From: Brachionus koreanus
Lineage: Eukaryota; Rotifera; Eurotatoria; Ploima; Brachionidae
Direction of reading: 5' to 3'
Length of the DNA: 64,000 bases
Assembly (NCBI GenBank): GCA_016987375.1
Contig: PJRA01000263.1
Coordinates: 1,921,209 to 1,985,208, forward strand
Position numbers and translations under genes: made by a program. Shown here in pieces: positions 48,400-64,000 of this stretch; position 1 is the stretch's first letter, and each line of letters begins with the position of its first letter. The notes beneath the pieces were generated by a model. The model did not search any database, was not told the origin of the DNA, and worked only from the letters and a program-made list of their open reading frames with translations.

Positions 48400-49492
48400 G
48401 ATTTTTAGTTTATATCTAATTTGAAATTATAATATTTTTGTGATTTCACTAATTTGAATTTCGCTGCTCCTCATTTAAACATTATTGTATTTTTGAACTT
48501 GATCTAGCAAAAAAAATACGATTTATAAATTTTTTTCATTGTGTTTCAATATTTTTCAAAATATAAAAAGAAAGTCTATTTTTTTATTGTTTTAATCCTT
48601 TTTTTATGTACCAATTTGATATTTTTTTAGCTTTTTTTAGAAAGGTAATTTTTATTTCTTTTTATATTTCTCGTAATCTTTTTCAGATAAAAAGCTCGTT
48701 CTAAAGAGTTTATGCTTACATGTGGTCTCGTTATAAGAAGAAACGGCTGTACATGAATAAAATAAAAAACATTCTTTGTTGTTTATTTTAATCACTTAAT
48801 CTACGTTTTTCTTTTTTTGTGGAGCTTTAAATAAATTATTCTGGACTTGTCCTAATAAAAGTGGAATAAAATTTTTTGGATTTAATTTTTAAAATTGAAT
48901 TTAGTATTAAAATTATTGTTTTTATTTAATTTTTGGTTTTATCTTTTGGTTTTATTTTAGGAAAATTCAGAGTTGTTTTAAAGTCACATTTCTTAAATCA
49001 AGTTAAAGTCATGACTTTTTCTGTTGTATAAAAAATCAAAGAAAGTAGAATATAGCTAAATCCTTGTCTAAAAATAATTTAACTAAAATATCAAGAAAAC
49101 ATTGACAAACTATTTATATTAGGGTTTTAGTTCGATTTTTCAATTTAAGGATATTTTGATTAAAAAGGTTTACACCATACTAATTAAAATGGATTTTCAG
49201 TTTTTTTTTTTATTTTTAGCTTAAAAATTTAATATAAAATATAATATATTTATTAACAATTTTCATTTTTTTCGTTTCTCGGTTATATCTTCAATTGAAT
49301 ACATTTTTTATTTTCATGAATTGAAACCCAGCTTAAAATATTATAAAAAACAAAATAGCCAAAAATATTTAAAAAAATTTTTTTTCAATAATGGAAAATC
49401 TTGAAGGCAAAAATTGAATTTAAATCAAGTATCAAAAAAAATTTTTAGACAATAAACAGACAAAAACAATAACAAAATATAACTGCATTGAT
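48400..49492. other. Intergenic sequence, probably S6K 3' UTR at right
   Basis: No coding frame or repeat recognised. The S6K 3' UTR should occupy part of its right side. Confidence 0.5.
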
Positions 49493-55292
<5,800 letters not shown>

Positions 55293-55688
55293 ATGGCCGG
55301 AGGAAAAGCAGGTAAAAGTGGTAAAACAAAGAGCAAAGCTATATCGAGATCGGCTAGAGCTGGATTGCAATTTCCTGTAGGCCGTATGCATCGACTTTTA
55401 AAAGCACGTACAACAAGTCATGGTCGGGTAGGAGCAACAGCTGCAGTTTACACTGCAGCTATTTTAGAATATTTGACAGCCGAGGTTCTTGAATTAGCTG
55501 GAAATGCAAGCAAAGATTTGAAGGTGAAGAGAATAAATCCAAGACATTTGCAATTGGCAATTCGTGGAGATGAAGAGTTGGATCTATTAATTAAGGCAAC
55601 AATAGCAGGCGGTGGTGTTATTCCTCACATTCACAAAGCTCTTGTCGCGGGTACACCACAGCCAGGTCAAAAGCCTCAAAAATTTTAA
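55293..55688 (+). CDS. H2AZ: Histone variant H2A.Z
   Basis: A single uninterrupted frame of 131 residues starts with [20 protein letters not shown], almost the vertebrate H2A.Z N-terminus. [35 protein letters not shown] and [20 protein letters not shown] are the fold. Diagnostic H2A.Z features are the extended acidic-patch region [20 protein letters not shown] and IHK. It replaces H2A in nucleosomes at promoters and regulatory DNA. The tail after HIHKALV ([13 protein letters not shown]) differs from the GKKGQQ-type tail of other animals. It is intronless, unlike the vertebrate gene and unlike most neighbours. The 3' end shows AATAAA at 55775-55780 and no histone stem-loop, as expected for a polyadenylated replacement histone. 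Confidence 0.97.
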   Translation: MAGGKAGKSGKTKSKAISRSARAGLQFPVGRMHRLLKARTTSHGRVGATAAVYTAAILEYLTAEVLELAGNASKDLKVKRINPRHLQLAIRGDEELDLLIKATIAGGGVIPHIHKALVAGTPQPGQKPQKF

Positions 55689-56349
55689 ATTGTAAATTTT
55701 TCAATATTAGAAATTGTATAAATTGTGTTTAAGGTTTTTTTTTTGTTATTAATGTTAGTTTTTAGCTGTTAATTAATAAATAATTTTTTTTTAAATATTT
55801 TTAATATAAATTCTTTAGCTTCTACAAAGTTTTTTTCTTTTATAAATTAACATTTTGCTAAAAATATTTTTTTATTTTAAAAAAAAAAGTAAATTTTAAT
55901 ACTTCAAAATTCGAGAAAAAAGTACATCAAAAACTTAAAAATTAAAAAAAAAATTGTATTTTCTTTAGCTGTAGCATTTTTGCCCTTTTTAAATAACACT
56001 GTATTTAAATAACCAAATCCTTATGATTTTATAATAAAACTGTGGATATTTGATGCCAATTCGAACATCTTAGCATTTATCTTCATTTAGCTAATCAATA
56101 TAACCATAATAAACTTGATTTCCTTTATTTTCAATCAATAATTTATGCAAAATTAAAAATTATATTTTGATGAAATAATTTATTATTATTTTTTTTTAAA
56201 ATAACATTTTTATTAATAAAATTATACAAAAAATAAACAATTTGGAGGCCAAGCAAAAGTCCATCAACTTTCATATTAAAACTTTTATTTTGAAAAAAAA
56301 CTAATAAAAATAGAGAAAAATTATTCTTTCAATTTATATCTACAGCAAA
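55689..56349. other. Convergent 3' spacer between H2A.Z and PAR3
   Basis: Contains the H2A.Z poly(A) signal and the presumed PAR3 3' UTR. No other feature was seen. Confidence 0.55.
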
Positions 56350-59300
56350 TCAAACTTGAGTAATATTGGTTATGTGACTAAAATTTTGAAATTCATTTTG
56401 GCTGTTAAAGATTTGATGGTTTTGCTGATCAGAGGCAAATGACGAAGTTGTATAGGCCGAAGATGTTGACACTATGGAAGATGTTGTCGAAGCTGTTTCG
56501 GGAAAGTATCTTGCAGAAAAATCTGGCTCTCGAATCAAATCTGATACTAAATTGCATTTAGGCGATGCGTTAAATGGAGCTGAAAGGTGAATTTTTTCAT
56601 TGTTTGATTCCAGAAGTGGTCGATACTGCTGAAATATACTTGCATTTCTTGCAACACATCTTGGTTGTCTATCATTTTCTTGATAATATTTTTGCTGTTG
56701 TTCAAGTATTTTTTTCTGTTTTTCTCTAAGCAGCTTTTTTTGTTCTTGAATGTATTCTTTTGAATTATCTATCGATTGATAATAAACTGATTCTCGATTT
56801 GCAAAGTTCGATTGAAAATTTGGTTGAATTTCATTCAAGATTTGAGCCGAATTCGAAACAAAACAAGACTGATTTTGATTTGGAATATATTGCTTATATA
56901 AAGTGTCATTTTCAACCAAAAAATCATCCGAATTCTTTGAAAAAAAATTTTTCAAAAAAAAAAAATTATTTAAATTAAATTACATTTTTAACAGTAAGTT
57001 TCTCCATTGTTTTTAGTTCTTTAGAGTTTTGATTTTCAATAGGATTAGTTGATTTTTTAAATGATTTTTCATTTGATTTTGGGTTCAAATTTTGTTGGTC
57101 ACTTTTTGAATGCTGGTTTTTTTTAGTGTAAGTTGATTTTAGTAAATTTTGAAATTTTCCAATAAGGCTTTTGTGTCTAAATGATTCAGATGATTTTTTA
57201 ATTACGGCTTTTTCCATTTTTGACATGTCAATTTTAGACGATTCACTTGATTCAATGAATTCACTACTTTCTTCACTTGTTTTGTCTAAATATTAATATG
57301 TTCTATATTAATGAATTTCATATTTTATTGAAAAATTGTCAAAATTATCTAAAACTACAAATGGCGAGTATCGATAAAAACTCGAAGGCTAATTAATCAA
57401 AAAAATTTAGAAAGTTATTTACAATTTGGGACATTATAAAAAATTTAGTATTCTATTATTATTCTAACAATTATTAAAAGAAAATTTGATTTAAAAAAAA
57501 TGCCTATTTTAATTCTTTAAATAATGACTTTAATAAGTTTTATTAAAAGTTTAAGTTAAAACAATTTATGGGTCCTAAATTTTTTTTATTTTTCAAAAAG
57601 TCTATTATCTAATAAAACTATTAAAAAATAAACACAAATTTCGAATATTTTTATTAGAAAAAATAACTATCTTTAATCCGTGCATTTTTTATTTTATTTC
57701 AAGCAATTTATTTAAAATAACTTCAAAAAAATAAAAAAAAATAAAACTTTAAAGTGAAAGATTAGGTTTTAAACTAAAATTTAATTGTTTAAGAATTAGA
57801 TAAAAGACTTTAGACAATAGAATAATTTTCTAAATCCAATTCAGAGTTAATCTATTCTTTATTATTAAAATTATTTAAAAAAATATCTTACAATTGAACA
57901 AAGGCCTAGATTTTTAAAAATAGGCTAAATGAATAATCGATCATTGATAATACTTAGCTACTTTGGTATCGGCTTTAGAAATATTATAAAATGTATGAAT
58001 GAAAATGAACGATAATCAAAATTAATATTAGTAAATAAACATTGCAGACATTTGATTAATTTTACTAAGAAAAAATTAAGGATATTTCTTACCATCAAAA
58101 ATTCTGATATTTACAGCTTTTCTGATAGTTAAATTTCAGCCATTTAAACTCTAAACACAGAGAATAAATGTCTATTCATACATAAATGAAAATATTTTAA
58201 GTAAATTGAAAATTTTAACAAGCAAAATAATTAATTCTAGTCAAAAATTTAATAAAGAAATATAATCTTAATTTAAATAGTCAATTACCTTATTCACCTG
58301 CAGACAAGTGACCCCAAATCCTGTCTTTATTTTAAGAATTTAAGCTGACATTAATTTTCATTCAAATAAGATATTTAAAAAATATTTTAGATTAATTTAT
58401 AAAATAAATAAATAAATATAGAGATGAAGCAAATCAGATGTTGGTTCGCTTTAAAAACTGGGGTCTAAGTGGGTACTTATTTGCAAGAGAATACGGTAAT
58501 TCGTAATTTAAGTAAATTTTACCTATTGCTTTAAATTTTAAGCGTAGGAAAAACAAAAAAATTATCGAATGTAGAGTAATTTCTTGCATTAATTATCTGA
58601 CCACCCAGAAAAAACGAAAATTAAGTCATTTTTTCGAAATTTTTCACTGGAAAAGAAGCATCAAATTGAGAATTTGATGTTTGAAAATTATAGAATGCAA
58701 TTGCAATTATTTGGAGAAAAACAATAAGTGCTTTCAGATTGTTATGTGTTCTAAGCGAGAACCAGCATGTCAATTCAGCTTGTAAGAAAGTCAAGACCTA
58801 CTTTAAAATGGATAACAAAAAAAACTTAAATTAGCTAGTTAAAAACAATGATAATACTTGTTTACCTAAGAGTATGACTGAGTAGTAATAGTAGTAGTAT
58901 AAATGCTGTGGGAGACTTGAGTCTCCAAGTAGGGGCCTAAGGCCAATTTTTTAAATAAGCTATTTTTAGATAACTTATTTTTACATATTTTCAAATAGTC
59001 TATTTTTAGATGCAAGAAAAATTTTTAAATTTTACTCTCATCAAACAAATACTTTTTATAAATTTTTTTAAAAATTTACATTAATCTAATAGAAAATAAG
59101 CACTAGATTAATTTTAGTTTTCAAATTAAAATTTAAAGACTTGAGAAAGCTTGATCTTATATTTAAAAAAACAATAAAATCTAATTTGTTAAAAATTAGT
59201 CTGACACTTTTCATCCAATGTTAAGATTGTTGATTTCGACTTAATTTTTTTATATTTAAATTTAAAATTTTAAAATAGTCTTAAATTTTATCACATCTAT

Positions 59301-62300
59301 AAGTAAATTTTTAAAATAAAAAAAAAAAAATTTTACATCAATTAAAATAGTCTATAGTTGTTTAAGAACGTCATTTATAATAATTGATTAAAAGCTAATT
59401 TAAAAAGGATTAAGCATAACTTGTACTTTTAAATCTTTTAGGATTAAAATTTATTCAAAACACTAATAATACTTTAATCGTAAAGCTATTATTCTAATTT
59501 TAACAAAATTGCTCTTTTGAAAAAAAAAAAAAACTAATTGATATTCAATTTTATGTTCTAAATTTTAGTCTTTAATTAAAAAAAAACTAGTCAAATATTT
59601 GAAAGCATCATTTAAGTTACAAAGAAATATAATAATTCTGATAAGCAAAGACTAGAGTGAATAGACGAGAATTGGACTTAGTTTAAATGTCATTGATATC
59701 AATTGTGTTTACACTGAATAAACAACAAATTTCATATTTTAAATGAGGAAATAAAATCTTAAAAAATTACCCAATTTTTCCTTAGATTTGTCAACAGCCG
59801 TGAGAAAACTTCTATTCTTAGGATTTAGCCGGTTAATGTTTAAATTTTCGTCATCAATACTACCTGCTGCTTGACTTGATGTTATATCAATTTTACTTGG
59901 GTTAAGAACTTCGATTTTTTTATTAATTAAATATTTATTTTCGTACATATTTTTGTTGTATTGACTAATTGGTATCGATTCCATAGATGCTGATTTAACA
60001 TTCTGCGGTACAAGATAGTCACTTTGACGACCATAGTTTATTAGTTTAGTGGGACGACCAAGTGTTTGAGTTGATATGTTTTGACTTTGAATAGCCTGCA
60101 AAGTGCTGGACCGCTTTGGATTGTGGTCATTAAGCGATTGATTTCTGAGATGTTTTCCAAAAGTGGCATAGCCATTGTTCATGTCTCCCGATTTCAGTCT
60201 CTTTTCACTCACACTACGTCTGCTTGGTGCATCTCGGTTGAATCTTGAAAACTGCTCAGTGTCAGCGTATTCATCCGATTTTCTATTCGAATGCTTATTT
60301 GCTTTGCAACTGTTTTTTATAGGCGATAGTGATTCATCTCGTTTAGATGGCTTAACTTGGCAATTTATTTTTCTAGACACTGCTATTTCAACAATACCAG
60401 GTTCTATTTCACGGTGCATGGCATCTTTGAGTATTTTCATTGCTTCATCATTTGATTTACAAAGCAAGGAACTTCCATTTATGCTTATGATTTGATCGTT
60501 TAGTTTAATACGACCATCTCTACATACAGCTCCACCATCAATTATTGCTTTCACATAAATGCCCAAGTCTATTAAATTTTCCGATTCTTCAAGACGCTTG
60601 GTCTTGCCCATGACGCTTACTCCTAAACTTTCAGATCCAACCTTTATTTTGAAACTAAATTTGAGTCTGTTTGGATTTTGGTCTTTGGTGTTTAATGATT
60701 TTTCCGATTTGGATTCGGCTGTTTCATGGCTTTTTTCCGAGCAGCTCTCACTCTCAAGCTTGCTATCGTTTTCCAAAACCTGTCTGGAAACAACTATGTC
60801 AACAGGATCACCTAAATTCGTATCTCTTAGAATACTGACTGCTTCATGTAGTGTTTTCTGTGTCATGTCAATGCTATTCACTTCTAGCAAACGATCTCCT
60901 CTCTGTAAACGACCATCTTTGAGCGCTGCACCTACAGGAAGAATATTCTTTATGTATATAGGGCTAAACTCGCCAGGATTACAATAATCCCTTGCCGACA
61001 ATTTGAACCCTAAACCATCATGGTCTTTTACAAGCTTGACATTGATTCTAGTACCAATTTTCTTTGTGTTCAAAGCACCCAAATTAATAGAATTAGGCTT
61101 GAAACCGCAACTATTCTCCTTATTACATGAGTGTTCTTCTTTTGATAGCTCTTGAACATTTTGGCTTCCTTCCAAATCGAAGTGATTTGATGGTCGAAAT
61201 ATCTTAAATTCCAAAAGTCCATTTTGAGTTAAATTCGACTGATTTATGCCTTCACGCAAAATTTCCTGACACCTGATAAAATTAAGTCCGATTAGATTTT
61301 TTCTATTTATCTCTATGATTCGATCGCCGACTTGAAGTCGGCCGTCCCGATAAACCCGACCTCCCGGTTCAATTCGTTGTATTGTCAAACCTGTGTCTCT
61401 AAGAGAATTTTGAAAATTTTTTAAAATTTTTTAAAAACCATACTACCTTTGACTAACAGAGTCAAATGTGGGAATAACATGAATGCCAAGTGGACCAGCT
61501 GTCTGATTATTACTTATCAAAGTAATTGTGTACATGCTGCTTTCACTGTGCGAAATGGATGCATTCGACCATAGGCCGCTTTCGTTTTTGACTATAGACT
61601 GCCGATTTGAATTTACTCTTCCAAATGGCTTGTTTTCTGTAGTGCTCTGCGATTCTTTTTAGTTGAATAAATAATTGGCTTATGATAACTTATCAAATTT
61701 AATTACTTGTTTCATTTGGTAGATTATCGATCGATTGTGGTTCATTTGATTGATTGCGGAATTTAGTTTGATTTGAAGAGTAATATGTAGATTTGTTAGA
61801 TTCTAACTCAGACATGCTTATATAATTAACAACTATTTGAACGAATTTTCACTTGATATTACAACTTTGATAAAATTTGTACATAATTTGATTTAGCTTG
61901 TTTGAAATTTGAAACGGTTTAAAATTTATTTATTGTCTTAAAATACCAAAAATTGAAAAAAAAACATAAAAATTTTGACTGATTAGCTCGGATTTATGAA
62001 CAAAAAAATTTTGTATCATAAATTTTTTGAAATTAAATCAAATTTTTAATTTTGAATGAAAAATGGTTATATCATAAATTAGTCCTAATAATTTGAAACA
62101 AAATAATTTACAAACTAATATTGTATGCTTAGGGATTCTCTTGATTTAGAGGGAAAAAATCTAAAATTAAACCTTGAAATCTATTTTTCATTCACCAAAC
62201 TTATTTTAAATAGTTTAATTTTTTTTGTTGGCATTTTTATTTGTTAAACAAAAAATATATGTTTGTGAAATAAATGTTTTTTTGCTTCCCAATTTGGCTA

Positions 62301-63870
62301 ACTAGCAATGAAACAAATGCGAGTAAAATTTTTAAAAACGAATTTATTTTTTATTCCAATAAACAGCTATGTAAAAAAAAAAATTAAAATAAAAATTTCT
62401 ATTAATTATTCAATTAGAATAGCTTACTTTTGTGAATTTAGACCCAACGCCATCTAATTATTTTATTCTCGGTCAAAAAATGGTTCTAAAAATGCAATTT
62501 GATGTAAAATACCATGTTGATTAATTTTCATCATTAACAAAATTTGTGAAATACTTTAAAAATTTAGCAGAATTGAATTTCTTATTAAAATTTTATAAAA
62601 ATATCTAGGCATGATTGATTTTGCACATTATTAGTTGACTTTGGCAATATATGTAATTATATATGTTGCACCATATTGCATTTTCTCAATCTGTTTTTAA
62701 CCTCTTACAAAAAAAAACAATTTTTTTTTGCAATTTTTTCTTTTCTATTGTACTTAATTTAACAAAATTAAATAACATAAGGCTAATGATATCAAAGAAA
62801 ACTATTTATCGATTTGGCAAATTAAAAATTGTCATGATGAATTATTGATGGATTAATGTTATAGAATGGTGTTTGATTTTTTGTATTTTAGAACAATTTA
62901 AGTAAAAAATTGTAAATTTACCAGATTTTATTTAAAGTTTAAGATCTCAGACTTCGTTTTTGATCCTAAAGTTGCATAGGAATTTTGCTTTTTCTCAAAT
63001 ATATATTTTTTTTTAAAGACATTTTTTTTTAATTTGCAAAAATAATTTTCATAATAATAACCAAATAGAATTATCACTATATAACTATATTTGAATAAAA
63101 TTACGAAGACACTAAAGCTCTGAAATTGTTGATTTTACAAAAAACTACGTAAACTGCTAAAATTTACCTAATTTTCGGTAATTTATCGTAAATTTACAAT
63201 TATTTGTAAATTTTTGTAAAACAAAAATAACTAAACACCACTGTACTCCATCAAATCTAAAATTTAAAAAATTAATTATAACTTAAATCAAAAAAGTTAT
63301 TCGGAATCGTTTTTGTGAAAATCATAGGCATAGATAAATTATTGTATCAAAACATCTATTTTATTTTAAAGTATTTAATGTTTTTATATACAATTTAAAT
63401 AAATGAAGTGTTAATCAGTCTATTAGACAAGGGCACTAGCCTGTTGATTAGCCTTGAAATTGAAATTTTAAAAAATTATCAAAAACTGAATTTTAATTAA
63501 AAAAAAATAAAAATTAATAAAAAAGTCTTTTTAAAAAAAAACATTTTTTCTAAGAAGATTACATAAAGATTTCATTTGTTTCATGGACAAATTTGCATGA
63601 TTCGTTTTTTCACCCTTTTTTTTTCTACGCAAACTATTTTAAATAATACTATCAAATAAAGAAAACTCAAATGAATAATAATTTATTCTATTAAATAGAT
63701 TAGATTATTTAATAGATTTTCGGAAATCATTTTTTTTTAATTAGAAGATTATAAAATATTAAGAGTAAACGAAATAAAATTTTAGTAGTTCAAGTAATCA
63801 TATTTGTAAAACATTACCTTTCAAAAATCGAAACAAAGTCATTTGAATCGTTTGGTGTTCCTGTTTTCTT
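56350..63870 (-). CDS. PARD3: Polarity scaffold PAR3 (Bazooka), 5' end outside the window
   Basis: Six exons are visible, in frame throughout: 63870-63818, 61816-61707, 61654-61447, 61398-59771, 57285-56984, 56934-56350. Three PDZ domains are recognisable: PDZ1 from GPLGIHVIPTFDSVSQR to GRLQVGDRIIEIN, PDZ2 with IYIKNILPVGAALKDGRLQR then GDRLLEVN, and PDZ3 with LGVSVMGKT, LGIYVKAIIDGGAVCRDGRI and NDQIISING. SRRSVSEKR matches the aPKC phosphorylation site of conserved region 3. A Gln/Lys coiled coil (KEYIQEQKKLLREKQKKILE) lies in the last exon, which ends HITNITQV. The N-terminal oligomerisation domain (CR1) is not visible and should lie to the right of the window; the 63.8-kb exon (KKTGTPNDSNDFVSIFE) resembles the linker after CR1. 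PAR3 recruits PAR6-aPKC to define apical/anterior cortex. The intron at 57286-59770 is 2.5 kb and holds a MITE. Confidence 0.92.
58283..58501. mobile_element. MITE-like element in a PAR3 intron
   Basis: The left end AATTACCTTATTCACCTGCA and the reverse complement of the right end AATTACCGTATTCTCTTGCA are imperfect inverted repeats, continuing with ACAAGT/ATAAGT. Both arms carry a GACCCCA motif further in. The centre is non-coding and AT-rich. Superfamily unassigned. Confidence 0.55.
58870..58945 (+). repeat. Stem-loop cassette next to TAG-repeat (possible retroelement tail)
   Basis: A short imperfect TAG/TAA run (TAGTAATAGTAGTAGTATAA) precedes GGAGACTTGAGTCTCC, a perfect 6-bp stem with a 4-base loop, and GGCCTAAGGCC, a second hairpin. 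Such GC-rich hairpins stand out from the AT-rich intron. They resemble in style, but not in sequence, the tail after the RT fragment at 18.9 kb. Confidence 0.4.
63130..63245. mobile_element. Solo terminus of the CAGTGGTG/TTTACGTAAA family
   Basis: The segment ends in ACACCACTGTA, the inverted terminus of the family at 0.9-2.9 kb. It contains several of the same words (CTACGTAAACT, ATCGTAAATTTAC). A matching left terminus was not found, so this is a partial copy. Confidence 0.55.
63403..63458 (+). repeat. Dispersed ~60-bp element, copy 2 (PAR3 intron)
   Basis: It contains AATGAAGTGTTAATCAGTC and AAGGGCACTAGCCTGTTGAT. It matches 44747-44810 at most positions, with changes concentrated in the centre. 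Confidence 0.6.
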
Positions 63871-64000
63871 CTAAATGGTCTCTGTTTATAAAAAAATGAT
63901 CAATTTTTTCAGTTTACCTTAATTTTTTAGTACATAAATAATCTTTATTTCATTAATAAAAAAATAACTAAATTTTTTTTAAATTACTGAAATTCAAAAT
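63871..64000. other. Window end, inside the PAR3 locus
   Basis: Intronic sequence upstream of the first visible PAR3 exon. Nothing else was recognised. Confidence 0.5.

Larger units (their letters stand above)
61817..63817. other. Large PAR3 intron
   Basis: Two kilobases between the exons at 61816 and 63818. It contains the CAGTGGTG-family end near 63236-63245 and a copy of the 60-bp dispersed element at 63403-63458. No coding sequence otherwise. Confidence 0.6.

Noticed and set aside
60175..60987. Plus-strand frames opposite PAR3
   Set aside because: Antisense of PDZ-coding sequence.

Overview
The window looks like nuclear DNA from a small-genome invertebrate animal. It is very AT-rich, all multi-exon genes use GT..AG introns (most only 50-60 bp), and the gene set is metazoan: PAR3, a vesicular monoamine transporter, a TMC channel, S6 kinase, H2A.Z, PAM16, WDR54 and a FUS/EWS-type RNA-binding protein. 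A monogonont rotifer (Brachionus-like) is my best guess from base composition, intron size and transposon load; this is inference, and no marker in the window settles it.

Layout, left to right. 0.9-2.9 kb: a decayed Tc1/mariner element with long inverted arms, followed by a related non-autonomous element. 3.6-5.0 kb (-): FET-family RNA-binding protein. 6 kb: decayed FLYWCH/MULE-like fragment. 8.0-9.1 kb (+): multi-pass membrane protein. 11.0-11.9 kb (+): Cdc42/Rac-like GTPase, convergent with PAM16 at 12.1-12.7 kb (-). 15.0-17.0 kb (-): GH29 alpha-L-fucosidase. 18.2-25.0 kb: retrotransposon debris around a VMAT-type SLC18 transporter (19.6-21.8 kb, -). 26.3-30.7 kb (-): an ALMS-motif exon and a second exon group, possibly one gene, interrupted by a 358-bp assembly gap. 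31.2-33.2 kb (+): WDR54, head to head with that locus. 33.6-42.9 kb (-): a 14-exon TMC gene whose large introns are full of retroelement and transposon remains. 43.6-47.4 kb (+): a membrane-anchored GH35 beta-galactosidase homologue with altered catalytic residues. 48 kb: mariner remnant plus a repeated unit. 49.5-52.2 kb (-): ribosomal S6 kinase. 55.3-55.7 kb (+): intronless H2A.Z. 56.4 to beyond 63.9 kb (-): PAR3, whose 5' end lies outside the window.

The gene models for FET, the membrane protein, GTPase, PAM16, fucosidase, VMAT, WDR54, TMC, the GH35 homologue, S6K and PAR3 were assembled by hand from splice sites. In each, the exon lengths sum to an intact reading frame. The genes are functionally unrelated; there is no operon or obvious functional cluster. 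I did not find a convincing new multi-gene system. The most unusual signals are the catalytic substitutions in the GH35 homologue, the coiled-coil-like insert in the VMAT lumenal loop, the ATG-only first exon of PAM16, the FET protein without its zinc finger, and several families of small repeats, some sitting in introns.
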